NCBI GenBank assembly: GCA_021802425.1
Contig: JAJZXJ010000023.1
Span: forward strand, 1 to 15,664
Direction: 5' to 3'
Length of the DNA stretch: 15,664 nt
Source of the DNA: Acidulodesulfobacterium sp021802425
GTDB lineage: Bacteria; SZUA-79; Acidulodesulfobacterales; Acidulodesulfobacteraceae
A program made the position numbers and the translations under genes. How positions within the stretch are numbered: the first letter of the stretch is position 1; every line of letters begins with the position of its first letter. Positions 6,856 through 14,856 of the stretch are shown piece after piece. The notes under the pieces were generated by a model. The model saw only the letters and a list, made by a program, of their open reading frames with translations. It was not told the origin of the DNA and did no database searches.

Positions 6856-7925
6856 TTTTATTTATTTTTTTTATTTGCATAAGCGCTTTTATTCCGCTTA
6901 AAAAAGCTTTTGCCGGCAAGTATTACGTCGTAGAAAGGTCAGCCGATTCTTTAGGAATTATATCGCATAATAAATTGACCGGAAAGATAAGGAATATAGG
7001 AAACGGAACGCACGTTATAGTATATTTTGGAAACCGTTACGGTTATGCCATAAGCAGGAACGGGTATTTATCTAAAATAAACCCCGAAAACGATAAAATT
7101 ATACTGCAAAAAAAGGTATCTAAAGATACGGTTGATTTCTGTCTTTCTAAAAACCTTATAGCCGTTGCCGATTATATGCCTAAAAATGTCGTAATATTAA
7201 ATAAAAATCTTAAAATATTACATACGATAAAAACCGGCTCAAGAAATATCGGCGTCGAGTTTTATAAAAACTATCTAATATTCGAGCTTATAAATAAAAA
7301 CCAGATATGGATAGTTAATACCGATAATTTTGAAGTCGTAAAAAAAATAAAGCATATAGGGCATTTTCCCATAGACGCTTTAGTTTCCGGCAACGATTAT
7401 ATCGCCGCTTTTCTCATGGGTCAAAAGTTCGGAGTATTAAATCTAAAAACTCTCCGGTACCATATCGTAAACTACGGAAAGAAAGGAAATTTTACTCATC
7501 AGATACCGCATTATGGCATTTATTCCATATATAACGGAACGGCATATATTCCGGCGGTAGGACAAAAAAAGATTGTCGTAATGAATTTAAAAACAGGTAA
7601 AGAACAAGGCTCGGTTAAACTTATCGGGTATCCTATTTTTATAATATTTTCTCCAAACCGCAAAACTTTAGCCGTTAATTACAGCGGCAAAGCGCATGAC
7701 TATTTAACGATTATAGATTCCAAAAATATGAAGGTAATAAGAAACATAAAAGCTGGAAGAAGAATTATGTTTATGGCTTATTCGGGAAATGGAAGATTGA
7801 TTTACGCATCGGATTATTTCGGCAATTCAGAGAACGTTTTTAACGTCGATACCGGAAAAGAGATTGACATTATTCCTGTTCCAAGCCCTTCGGGGATATT
7901 TAGAGTGCCTAATAAATTGTATTAA
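6843..7925 (+). CDS. nirF: NirF-like periplasmic beta-propeller, heme d1 biosynthesis
   Basis: The start is GTG 6843, inside the end of nirJ (13-nt overlap), because AGGAAG lies 7 nt upstream and the product then begins with a signal peptide (hydrophobic to ~20, cleavage near AFA-G). An ATG at 6759 would place 28 charged residues before it and overlap nirJ by 97 nt. The 360-residue mature-type propeller matches NirF through its length: NGTHVIVYF (His57, at the NirF SHAHVVFS position), VADYMPKNV, IGHFPIDAL, THQIPHYGIY (His223), YIPAVGQKK, GYPIFIIFSPN and PSGIF at the end. It has no cytochrome c motif, which separates it from NirN and NirS. NirF acts late in heme d1 assembly or handling in the periplasm. 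Its place between nirJ and ttrB, 31 nt from ttrB, ties the d1 genes to the molybdoenzyme operon. Confidence 0.85.
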   Translation: MFYIVLFIFFICISAFIPLKKAFAGKYYVVERSADSLGIISHNKLTGKIRNIGNGTHVIVYFGNRYGYAISRNGYLSKINPENDKIILQKKVSKDTVDFCLSKNLIAVADYMPKNVVILNKNLKILHTIKTGSRNIGVEFYKNYLIFELINKNQIWIVNTDNFEVVKKIKHIGHFPIDALVSGNDYIAAFLMGQKFGVLNLKTLRYHIVNYGKKGNFTHQIPHYGIYSIYNGTAYIPAVGQKKIVVMNLKTGKEQGSVKLIGYPIFIIFSPNRKTLAVNYSGKAHDYLTIIDSKNMKVIRNIKAGRRIMFMAYSGNGRLIYASDYFGNSENVFNVDTGKEIDIIPVPSPSGIFRVPNKLY

Positions 7926-7956
7926 TATCAATAAAATTTAAATAGGGGGAAGCTAA

Positions 7957-8686
7957 ATGAAAAAGAAAGAAGAAAAGGCAGACGAAGAAGCAATGAAAAA
8001 TGAAAGAAAAATCGAAACGACCGGGGCCAGGGATGAAACCGGTAATGTCGTGAAAGATGACGAAATTTCCGGCAGGAGAAAATTTCTTAAAATGCTCGGG
8101 TTAGGAGGATTGGCGGCAGGCGCTCTCGGAATACTCGGCTTATCCGATGCGAAAGATGTTTTGGCCGCTCCTTTAAAAAAAGCTAAAAAANNNNNNNNNN
8201 NNNNNNNNNNNNNNNNNNNNNNNNNNNNNNNNNNNNNNNNNNNNNNNNNNNNNNNNNNNNNNNNNNNNNNNNNNNNNNNNNNNNNNNNNNTTTGCAAACC
8301 CTATTCAGCATACGGCGGATAAATGTAATATGTGTGCCGGACGAGCTGCTGTTTCGCATGAAAAATCATATGTGCCGCTTTTACCGGTATGCGTTACTTC
8401 GTGCGTAGGCAGGGCGATGAAGTTCGGGGATATGAACGACCCCGGAAGCGAGGTTTCTAAATTAATTGCTACTAACAAGGTTTCCAGATTAAATTTAGAA
8501 TTTGGCACCGACCCTCAGGTTTATTATATCGGAATGGACGGAGACCTTGCGAATTACACTAATCCCGATAAAGTCAAAATGGTTTACACTTACACCATGG
8601 GTTTAACTACTACTTCTTACGAAAAACTCGGTAAAAAACCGGTTCTTCCCTATTTGGAAGAAAGGGAACATCCTTATGCAGGTTAA
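7957..8686 (+). CDS. ttrB: TtrB-like Tat-exported 4Fe-4S ferredoxin subunit (interrupted by assembly gap)
   Basis: This is the electron-transfer subunit of a PsrB/TtrB/DmsB-type complex, passing electrons from the membrane subunit to the Mo subunit. The first 78 codons (to 8190) encode an unusually long charged leader of ~38 residues, then a twin-arginine signal (GRRKFLKMLG, Arg40-41) with hydrophobic core and VLAAP. After the gap, 131 codons (8291-8683) encode ADKCNMCAGR...LPVCVTSCVGRAMKFGDMNDP, the third cysteine group of this family, then the VYYIG tail. The first two 4Fe-4S cysteine groups and part of the fourth must lie in the gap, so ~90-130 residues are missing compared with the usual ~240-260. 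The frames on either side of the 100 Ns do not match, which shows that the gap length is nominal rather than that the gene is broken. AGGGGGAA precedes the ATG. Confidence 0.8.
8191..8290. other. Assembly gap of 100 N inside ttrB
   Basis: Exactly 100 undetermined bases, the usual filler for a scaffold join of unknown length. From the missing ferredoxin cysteine groups the true gap is estimated at roughly 270-400 bases (inference). Confidence 0.97.
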
Positions 8687-8720
8687 TTTAATTATTTTTT
8701 AAAATAAAGGAGTTTATATT

Positions 8721-9938
8721 ATGTTTCAGTATGTGAATCCTCTCGCTATTAACGGCTCTTATGGAACGCTGGAAAATGTTTACTGGGGGCTTCCAATAGT
8801 GATTTATCCGTTTCTTTCCGGCTTAATGGCGGGCGCCTTTGTAGTCGGCGCGCTTTATCATCTTTTTCATGTGGAAAAACTTAAACCGATATCCAAGCTG
8901 GCGCTTATTGCAAGCTTTGCGATGCTTCTTCTTGCCGCGATGGCGCCTTTGGCGGATGCCCTGCAGCCTCAAAGAGCGATGTGGGAATTGTATTTCAGGG
9001 ACCATTTTCCTTACTCGCCTTTAGCGATGTTTATTATTATATGGACTGTTTTTGTTATCGTAAATATATTCGAAATGTATTTTTTATTCAGAGAAGATAA
9101 TATTAAAAAGGCTAAAACCGATGGCGGTATAAGAGGAAAGGTAGCAAAGCTAATATCTTTCGGCAGTTCCGATTTGTCGGAAAAAACTAAAAAAAGAGAC
9201 CATAAAGCCTTATGGGTAATATCGATTCTCGGAATTATTTTATCCCTTCTCTTTCACGGTTACGTCGGGTTTTTATTCGGCGCCATAAAAGCCAGAGCGC
9301 TCTGGTCAGACCCCGATATTCCGCCGATGTTTATAACGTCCGCAGTTGTTTCTGGCATAGCTTTCGTAGGCCTATTATATACAATCGGTTTTACCTTTTT
9401 TTCGGATAAAAATAAGGTTGAATCTGATACGCTGGAAGTTCTTAATAAAGCGTTAGTATTTGCGATATTTGCAGACCTGTTTTTCGACCTTATCGAATGG
9501 CTTTATTCCGTAAGGGGTTATAATTCTAAAGGAGTTTACGACGGCTGGCATGCCGTTTTCTCTTATGGCGGACACGGACCTCTCTGGTTTAATTACCATG
9601 TAACGCAGATAGGGCTTGGGCTTATTATACCCGCTTTTTTATTTCTGGTATTTAGAAAGATAAGGAGGTCTTTAATCTGGACGGTGATATTAGATTTCAT
9701 AGTTACCGTTGGAGTCTGGGAGATGAGGTACGATACCGTTATAGGCGGTCAGCTTCCGGTTAAAATAGGACAGGGGCTTGCCGTTCTGCATATTCCGTTT
9801 TGGGGCTTTGACGGATATATATCGGGTATAGGAATGTTCGGAATGGGAATCGTAGTATTGTTTGTTTTTGGATATTTTTTGGGCTGGGAAGAAAAACCGG
9901 AAGAAATAACCCCGGATAATAATAAGGAGGCTTTATAA
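8721..9938 (+). CDS. ttrC: TtrC/NrfD-family membrane quinol-oxidising subunit
   Basis: This 405-residue integral membrane protein anchors the TtrA-TtrB pair and probably takes electrons from the quinol pool. About nine hydrophobic helices can be seen (approximately 21-50, 60-82, 100-123, 163-190, 205-227, 243-265, 293-314, 318-334, 366-390). The early stretch WGLPIVIYPFLSGLMAGAFV is typical of NrfD/PsrC proteins. It carries a hydrophilic loop of ~40 residues between helices 3 and 4 and is longer than the ~340-residue enterobacterial TtrC. AAGGAG precedes ATG 8721, 34 nt after ttrB. The stop codon overlaps the ttrA start (TAATG), which indicates translational coupling. No heme-binding CxxCH is present. 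PsrC or another NrfD family member cannot be told apart without trees; the name rests on gene order B-C-A and the TtrA neighbour. Confidence 0.82.
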   Translation: MFQYVNPLAINGSYGTLENVYWGLPIVIYPFLSGLMAGAFVVGALYHLFHVEKLKPISKLALIASFAMLLLAAMAPLADALQPQRAMWELYFRDHFPYSPLAMFIIIWTVFVIVNIFEMYFLFREDNIKKAKTDGGIRGKVAKLISFGSSDLSEKTKKRDHKALWVISILGIILSLLFHGYVGFLFGAIKARALWSDPDIPPMFITSAVVSGIAFVGLLYTIGFTFFSDKNKVESDTLEVLNKALVFAIFADLFFDLIEWLYSVRGYNSKGVYDGWHAVFSYGGHGPLWFNYHVTQIGLGLIIPAFLFLVFRKIRRSLIWTVILDFIVTVGVWEMRYDTVIGGQLPVKIGQGLAVLHIPFWGFDGYISGIGMFGMGIVVLFVFGYFLGWEEKPEEITPDNNKEAL

Positions 9939-12900
9939 TGGCAAAGAATAAAATAAATAGAAGGAACTTTTTAAAATATACCACGTTTGGGGTAGCGGCC
10001 GTTGCGACTGGAACAGGATTGACGCAGTGGGCGGGAGGAGTGTTCGGCTATCAGGGTAAATATACTTTTCCGCGCAGACCGGAAACATGGCCGGGCGAAG
10101 TCGTAAAATATTCCACCTGTAAACAGTGCCACAGCGATTGCGGGATAATGACGAGAATGTTTAACGGGACACTGCTTAATATTTTCGGCAATCCTTACGA
10201 TATACAGACTACGGAACCGAATATAAAGTATTCTACGTCCGTAAAAGATTCTATAATATATACCGGAACGTATTATTCGTCGGATAAGCCGTTTGTCGAC
10301 GGAGCGCATTCCGTATGTCCGAGGGGCGCGGCCGGAACCCAGACCGTTTATGATCCTTACAGAGTATATATGCCGTTAAAAAGAGTAGGAGAAAGAGGTT
10401 CTAAAAAATTCAAAGTTATTTCATACGAGCAGTTAATAAACGAAGTAGTAAACGGAGGATATTTATTTAAAGACGTGCCCGGCGAAGAAAAAAGATTTGT
10501 CGAAGGTTTCAAGCATTTATGGAACGACGGGAAAAATCGTTTTATTCCTGCAAACCCAAGATATCCGGATTTCGGGCCTAAGACTAACCAGTATGTTTCT
10601 TTTTGGGGCAGGGGGGAAGGAGGAATAGCCAATTTCATGACCCGTTTTGCAAACTCTTTAGGTTCGGTAAATGCATTGCCGCATGTTTCAATTTGCGATT
10701 TATCGCATCACGTTTCTACATTCAGGACTTTTCCCGGAACGAATATGCTTAAACCCGACCTGCCCAACTGCGAACATCTGTTGATTTTCGGTGCAAATTA
10801 TCTTGAAGCAAATTTTCCTATGCAGACTTTGGCCAGAAGAACTGTAGCCGCTACATCGTCCGGTAAGTTAAAAGTAACGGTAATAGATGTAAGAGCGGGT
10901 AATATGGTTGCCCATGCCGATAAATATATACCTATTAAACCCGGCGGAGACGGAGCGCTTGCCATGGGTATGTTGCGCTGGATAGTAGAAAACAAAAGAT
11001 ACGACGAAAATTTCCTGACTAATTTAAACCACAGTTCCGCAAACGCCAACGGCGAGCCTAATTTTTCAAACGCTTCGTATCTTGTAGCCGCGGATGAAAG
11101 CAGCCCTAATTTTGCCAAGTTCTTAAAGAGCGGCAAATCGTTTTACGCTATAGACAAGGCAACCGGAAAACCGGTATTAACATCAGGTGCGGCAAAAGGC
11201 GACTTATGGCCTACCGGATTTTTATCTTTAGCTCCCGTAAACGTGAACGGCGTAAACTGCATGACGAGCATGCAGATGTTATGGAGCGAGCTTAAAAAAC
11301 ATACTATAGAAGAATATGCAAAAGAAGCCGGTCTAGCCCATAGGGTAATACCGGAACTTGCAAAGGAATTTACTTCTCACGGCAAAAAAGCCGTTGCGGA
11401 TTACTACAGGGGTCCGGTAAAACATACCAACGGATTTTATAACGGCAGGGCAATTCAGTTTTTAAACGTGATGGTAGGCAATATAAACTGGCAGGGCGGT
11501 TATATCAATGGGGGAGGCAGTACCCCTGTAATGGGCGGTAAGGGTTTCCCGTATAATCTAGGAAAATGGCCGGGTTTTGTTCCCGCAAAAGGCGTAAAGA
11601 TTTCAAGGGAAGGGTCTTTTTACGAAAAATCTTTGGAATATAAGGAAAAGGTTGCAAGAGGCGAGTCTCCGTTTCCGGCGCAAAGGCCTTGGTTTCCTTT
11701 CGGTTTCGGTATCTGGCAGGAGATATGGGGCGGAACGTATTTTCAGTACCCGTATCCCGTAAAGATTATGCTTCAGCAGGAAGCAAATCCCGCTTGGTCT
11801 ATGCCCGCTATGGGTGGCGTGGACGATGCAACAAAACCGTGGATGAGGATGATTAAAGACACAAGTAAAGTTCCATTATACATTGCATCCGATTGCTATA
11901 TTTCCGAAAGTTCGGCATACGCCGATTATATAGTTCCCGATACTACATATTTGGAGGGTTGGGGATTTTTGGGGAACCTTCCGACGTATCCAACGGCGAG
12001 AACATCTATAAGACAGCCGATAGTAGAGTCTATGACCGAAAAAACTCCCGACGGAAGACCTATCTGCCTTGAAAATTTCCTTATAGACGTCGCAAAGTCC
12101 ATTAAACTTCCAGGGTTCGGCGAAAACGCATTCATTGAAGGCGGTAATTTGAATGAAAGAGAAGATTACTATCTTAAAATGGCTGCAAATATAGCTTACG
12201 ATTCAAAAACATATTTAAAAAAGAAAGGAAGCAGATTTGTCCATTTAGGTCCTGTTCCCGATGCAAATGCGGACGAAATGCAGTACGTAAAAAATTATAT
12301 AAGAAAACACGGCAATGCTCTTAAGCCCGCCGAATGGAAAAAGACCGCATACGTAATAGCTAGAGGCGGACGATTCGAGGACTACGACGTCGGCTATCTT
12401 CCATGGGGTAAACCGAAGTGGGTAACCCACTTATGGTCGCCTGAGACTCCAGTTCATTTATATAACGAGGAGGTCGCTACGACCCATAACGCGATATCGG
12501 GCGAAAGGTTCTGCGGAACGACTATATTGTTGCCCCACAGAAATATGAAAGGCGAGGTTTTGGATAATATATATTCCAGAAAGGAATACCCGTTTATGGT
12601 TTCAACGCACAGACAGCCGATACATTCTAAATCAAGGACTATTGCCGACCCTTGGTTGCAAGAACTCCTTCCCGGCGCATTTTGGGAGATCGGCGCTATA
12701 GACGCGAAAAAGCTGAATTTGTCAGACGGGGATACGATAAAGGTAATATCGCCCAGTTATCCAAAGGGTATCGCTTATAGGGTAAGGATAATGCCTTCAG
12801 TGAGGCCCGGCGTAATTACGGCGGCTACAGCATTCGGAAGATGGCTTTACGGTTCTGGAGAATGGTATATAAACGGAAAAAAATATACCGGAGACCCTGC

Positions 12901-13045
12901 AAGAAATGTGGGAGTGCATCCTAACGCACTATTCATGCTGGACGATTCGATAGCGGCTAAAGACGGCTGGACGACGGTTTTAACCGACCCCGTAGGCGGC
13001 TCTATGGTTTACTTCTATGCGCCGGTTAAGATAGAGAAGGTATAA
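9938..13045 (+). CDS. ttrA: Tetrathionate reductase-type molybdopterin catalytic subunit (TtrA-like)
   Basis: This 1035-residue Mo-bisMGD oxidoreductase is exported by the Tat pathway (NRRNFLK, Arg8-9). A 4Fe-4S site is formed by C61-x2-C64-x3-C68 and C127 (STCKQCHSDCGIMTR...SVCPRGAAG). Cys253 in HVSICDLSHH is the likely Mo ligand. The family is indicated by the length, close to the ~1020 residues of TtrA and longer than PsrA/PhsA or ArrA, and by the C-terminal quarter: SKSRTIADPWLQELLPG near residue 895, FGRWLYGSGEWYINGKKY, then GDPARNVGVHPNALFMLDDS and DPVGGSMVYFYAPVK at the end. TtrA normally reduces tetrathionate to thiosulfate; selenate reductase SrdA belongs to the same branch and has the same B-C-A gene order, so selenate or another oxyanion cannot be excluded. 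AAGGAGG lies 7 nt before the ATG, which overlaps the ttrC stop. Base composition is visibly richer in G+C than the regulators and cytochromes around it. Confidence 0.87.
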   Translation: MAKNKINRRNFLKYTTFGVAAVATGTGLTQWAGGVFGYQGKYTFPRRPETWPGEVVKYSTCKQCHSDCGIMTRMFNGTLLNIFGNPYDIQTTEPNIKYSTSVKDSIIYTGTYYSSDKPFVDGAHSVCPRGAAGTQTVYDPYRVYMPLKRVGERGSKKFKVISYEQLINEVVNGGYLFKDVPGEEKRFVEGFKHLWNDGKNRFIPANPRYPDFGPKTNQYVSFWGRGEGGIANFMTRFANSLGSVNALPHVSICDLSHHVSTFRTFPGTNMLKPDLPNCEHLLIFGANYLEANFPMQTLARRTVAATSSGKLKVTVIDVRAGNMVAHADKYIPIKPGGDGALAMGMLRWIVENKRYDENFLTNLNHSSANANGEPNFSNASYLVAADESSPNFAKFLKSGKSFYAIDKATGKPVLTSGAAKGDLWPTGFLSLAPVNVNGVNCMTSMQMLWSELKKHTIEEYAKEAGLAHRVIPELAKEFTSHGKKAVADYYRGPVKHTNGFYNGRAIQFLNVMVGNINWQGGYINGGGSTPVMGGKGFPYNLGKWPGFVPAKGVKISREGSFYEKSLEYKEKVARGESPFPAQRPWFPFGFGIWQEIWGGTYFQYPYPVKIMLQQEANPAWSMPAMGGVDDATKPWMRMIKDTSKVPLYIASDCYISESSAYADYIVPDTTYLEGWGFLGNLPTYPTARTSIRQPIVESMTEKTPDGRPICLENFLIDVAKSIKLPGFGENAFIEGGNLNEREDYYLKMAANIAYDSKTYLKKKGSRFVHLGPVPDANADEMQYVKNYIRKHGNALKPAEWKKTAYVIARGGRFEDYDVGYLPWGKPKWVTHLWSPETPVHLYNEEVATTHNAISGERFCGTTILLPHRNMKGEVLDNIYSRKEYPFMVSTHRQPIHSKSRTIADPWLQELLPGAFWEIGAIDAKKLNLSDGDTIKVISPSYPKGIAYRVRIMPSVRPGVITAATAFGRWLYGSGEWYINGKKYTGDPARNVGVHPNALFMLDDSIAAKDGWTTVLTDPVGGSMVYFYAPVKIEKV

Positions 13046-13050
13046 AATAA

Positions 13051-13148
13051 CTAATTCTGGATTTCCGTTTTTACGGTAATAATGTACCCTCTTTCGGTGA
13101 TAAAAATAACCGTTTCCATTACCTAAAAAAGCGGGAGTCCAGAAATAG
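13051..13148. repeat. 98-bp imperfect palindromic element between ttrA and the chaperone gene
   Basis: The left arm starts CTAATTCTGGATTTCCG and the right arm ends GCGGGAGTCCAGAAATAG. The arms pair over ~33 bases with a few mismatches, including TTCTGGA/TCCAGAA and GGTAAT/ATTACC. The middle (about 13082-13115) is unpaired. The shape resembles small dispersed palindromic repeats or a decayed MITE found in intergenic DNA. As RNA it would form a long hairpin just 6 nt after the ttrA stop and may protect or end the operon transcript. No flanking target duplication is obvious. Confidence 0.7.
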
Positions 13149-13199
13149 AACTCATAAAAATAAAATAACAATTTATATTAATTACAAAGGTATATATTC

Positions 13200-13952
13200 A
13201 TGAATTTAGACAATGCCATAATCGAAGAAAAAATAGATTTAGAAACTTTTGGAAAGTTATCTCCTTACAGAAGCATGATGTATAACTTTTTTTCAAGAGC
13301 GTTTGCGAAAAAGCCGGATTTAAACTTTTTGGAAAGTCTTACCCATGAAGAAATAGAAAGCGTAATATGCGGTTTATGCGAAGACGACAAGTCCGCTAAA
13401 GATTTAGGTTTATCCGTCAAAGAAATTCTGTCTTCAAATAAGAATTTAGAAAATACCGAAAGCGAATTTGACGAACTTTTCGTAATTCCAGAACCCGGAA
13501 GATTTATACCCCCATATATCAGCTATTATCTCGGAGGCGGCAATCAAAAAGCAGGTTTGGAAGACGGGGGCAAATCCGGAAACGAAGGCGACCTTGCCAT
13601 TGTCGATAAATTAGAAATTACGTATAAATCTTTAAATTTCGAGCTAAAAGACCCAAACGGAGTTTCTATGAAAAGACCCGACCACATTTCTTATATTTTG
13701 GGATTTATGGCAGCCCTTATAAACCTTGAAGACAGGTATCTTACGGGACAGGTTAAAGAACCTCTGCCTTTCAACGAAGTCGTCGCCAACGAATTTATGT
13801 TTTTTAACGAATTCGTCGGAAACTGGGTCAACTTATTCGCCGACGAGGTAATCCAGTGGTCTGGTTCTATGTTTTATTCTACTATAGCTAAACTCCTTCA
13901 GGGGTTTATAGCTTGCGAGCAGAGAGATTATAATAATATTGTTACGAAATAA
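13200..13952 (+). CDS. TorD/DmsD-family chaperone for the molybdoenzyme
   Basis: This 250-residue, probably all-helical cytoplasmic protein is of the TorD/NarJ family. These proteins bind the Tat leader of a molybdoenzyme and hold it for cofactor insertion. Typical motifs are YRSMMYNFFSRAF near residue 23, ESEFDELFVIPEPGRFIPPY (~87-106) for the family YxxLF-x-P-x-G-x-x-x-PPY pattern, and RPDHISYILGFMAALI near residue 160. TtrA, 154 nt upstream, is the only molybdoenzyme in view and so the likely client. A glycine-rich linker (GGGNQKAGLEDGGKSGNEGD, ~112-131) is inserted after the PPY motif. The ribosome site (AAAGG, 9 nt before ATG) is modest. It may be transcribed by read-through past the palindrome, because no separate promoter was found in 13149-13199. 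Confidence 0.83.
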   Translation: MNLDNAIIEEKIDLETFGKLSPYRSMMYNFFSRAFAKKPDLNFLESLTHEEIESVICGLCEDDKSAKDLGLSVKEILSSNKNLENTESEFDELFVIPEPGRFIPPYISYYLGGGNQKAGLEDGGKSGNEGDLAIVDKLEITYKSLNFELKDPNGVSMKRPDHISYILGFMAALINLEDRYLTGQVKEPLPFNEVVANEFMFFNEFVGNWVNLFADEVIQWSGSMFYSTIAKLLQGFIACEQRDYNNIVTK

Positions 13953-14063
13953 CATAACTATAATTAAATTAAGTGTATCCACTCGTTTAGATTTAAAGAA
14001 GAGGGCAATAAGTTTGCGGATGTAAAATATTGTGATTGATTTAATTATAAAAGGCAGTGCAAT

Positions 14064-14726
14064 ATGATAACCGTAGTCATAGTCGATGAACATTTTATTT
14101 TACTTTCGGCGTTAAATGTTTTGCTTAACAGCCAAGATGACATAAAAGTAGTAGGAACGGCTGGCGATTGGTTGTCAGCCGTTGAACTTATAAAGTTAGA
14201 AACCCCAGACGTTATTCTTCTTGATATATCTATGTTAGAAATGAATGGATTTGCATTAATTCCAAGGTTTAAAAAAATTTCTCCAGAATCAAAAATATTA
14301 ATTATGATGATAAACGATGACGGCAGAAGCCTTCAAAAAAGTTTTGAACTGGGCGTTTCAGGTTTCTTAGTAAAAAAAGCGATGGATTATGATTTGATAT
14401 ATGCAATCAGAACAGTTGCAAGAGGAGAAAAATATATATATCCTTCAATGATCGAAGGATATATAACGAGCAATAATAAGACGGAAATCCAGAACAGTAA
14501 ATTGACTAAAGAAGAATTTCTCTGGAACAGTTTAAGCACAAGGGAACAAGACGTAATAATAGATATTGCGCATGGGTTTAAAAATAAAGAAATTGCTAAA
14601 AAGCATCTTTTGAGCGAGAAAACTGTTGAAACATATCGTTTAAGGGCAATGGGGAAATTAGGTTTTAAAAAAAAATCTGATATCGTAAACTTTGTTATAT
14701 TAAAACTTAAAATTTTAAAGCAATAA
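14064..14726 (+). CDS. NarL-type response regulator paralogue with degenerate receiver pocket
   Basis: This 220-residue REC + LuxR-HTH protein is clearly paralogous to the regulator at 1673-2329; they share GFLVKKAMDYDL-YAI-TVARGE-YI-PSMIE and KEIA-K--LSEKTV-TYR. D54 and K104 remain, but the acidic pair is D8-E9 instead of D-D, the switch Thr82 is Met and the proline after the phosphoacceptor loop (position 58) is Leu. Signalling by phosphorylation may therefore be weakened or altered, while the HTH (~155-217) is intact. No kinase gene is adjacent. An AAAGG site precedes ATG 14064. The 111 nt upstream (13953-14063) carry no copy of the operator element. The downstream unit is a cytochrome gene with operator copy C, the same order as around the first regulator. 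Confidence 0.9.
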   Translation: MITVVIVDEHFILLSALNVLLNSQDDIKVVGTAGDWLSAVELIKLETPDVILLDISMLEMNGFALIPRFKKISPESKILIMMINDDGRSLQKSFELGVSGFLVKKAMDYDLIYAIRTVARGEKYIYPSMIEGYITSNNKTEIQNSKLTKEEFLWNSLSTREQDVIIDIAHGFKNKEIAKKHLLSEKTVETYRLRAMGKLGFKKKSDIVNFVILKLKILKQ

Positions 14727-14732
14727 TGGTTA

Positions 14733-14791
14733 TAGGTTTTTATCCTACATAATTTTATAAATTTTTCTTACAAAAATCAGTATTTATCCTG
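14733..14791 (+). promoter_or_regulatory. Composite operator-like element, copy C (upstream of diheme cytochrome)
   Basis: TAGG-N7-CCTA (14733-14747) is followed after 20 nt by the 24-nt box (14768-14791) reading TTACAAAAATCAG then TATTTATCCTG. Spacing equals copy B exactly and copy A within one base. It begins 6 nt after the stop of the second regulator gene. Confidence 0.75.
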
Positions 14792-14814
14792 CATAAATTA
14801 AAGATAGCAGGCAA

Positions 14815-14820
14815 TATAAT
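14815..14820 (+). promoter_or_regulatory. Predicted -10 element for the diheme cytochrome gene
   Basis: TATAAT lies 27 nt after the start of CCT in operator copy C, the same offset as in copy B. No recognisable -35 hexamer is present. A start near 14827 would give a ~155-nt leader that contains the inverted repeat at 14857-14923. Confidence 0.55.
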
Positions 14821-14856
14821 TTTAATAAAGAAATAAGCAATACATCTTGGCTGGCT

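Noticed and set aside
7953..8297. Minus-strand open frame across the N gap
   Set aside because: Its length is an artefact of untranslated Ns; the plus strand encodes a clear Tat signal and ferredoxin.
10357..11136. Minus-strand open frames inside ttrA
   Set aside because: They are antisense to well-conserved molybdoenzyme motifs, have no ribosome sites and show no recognisable domains.
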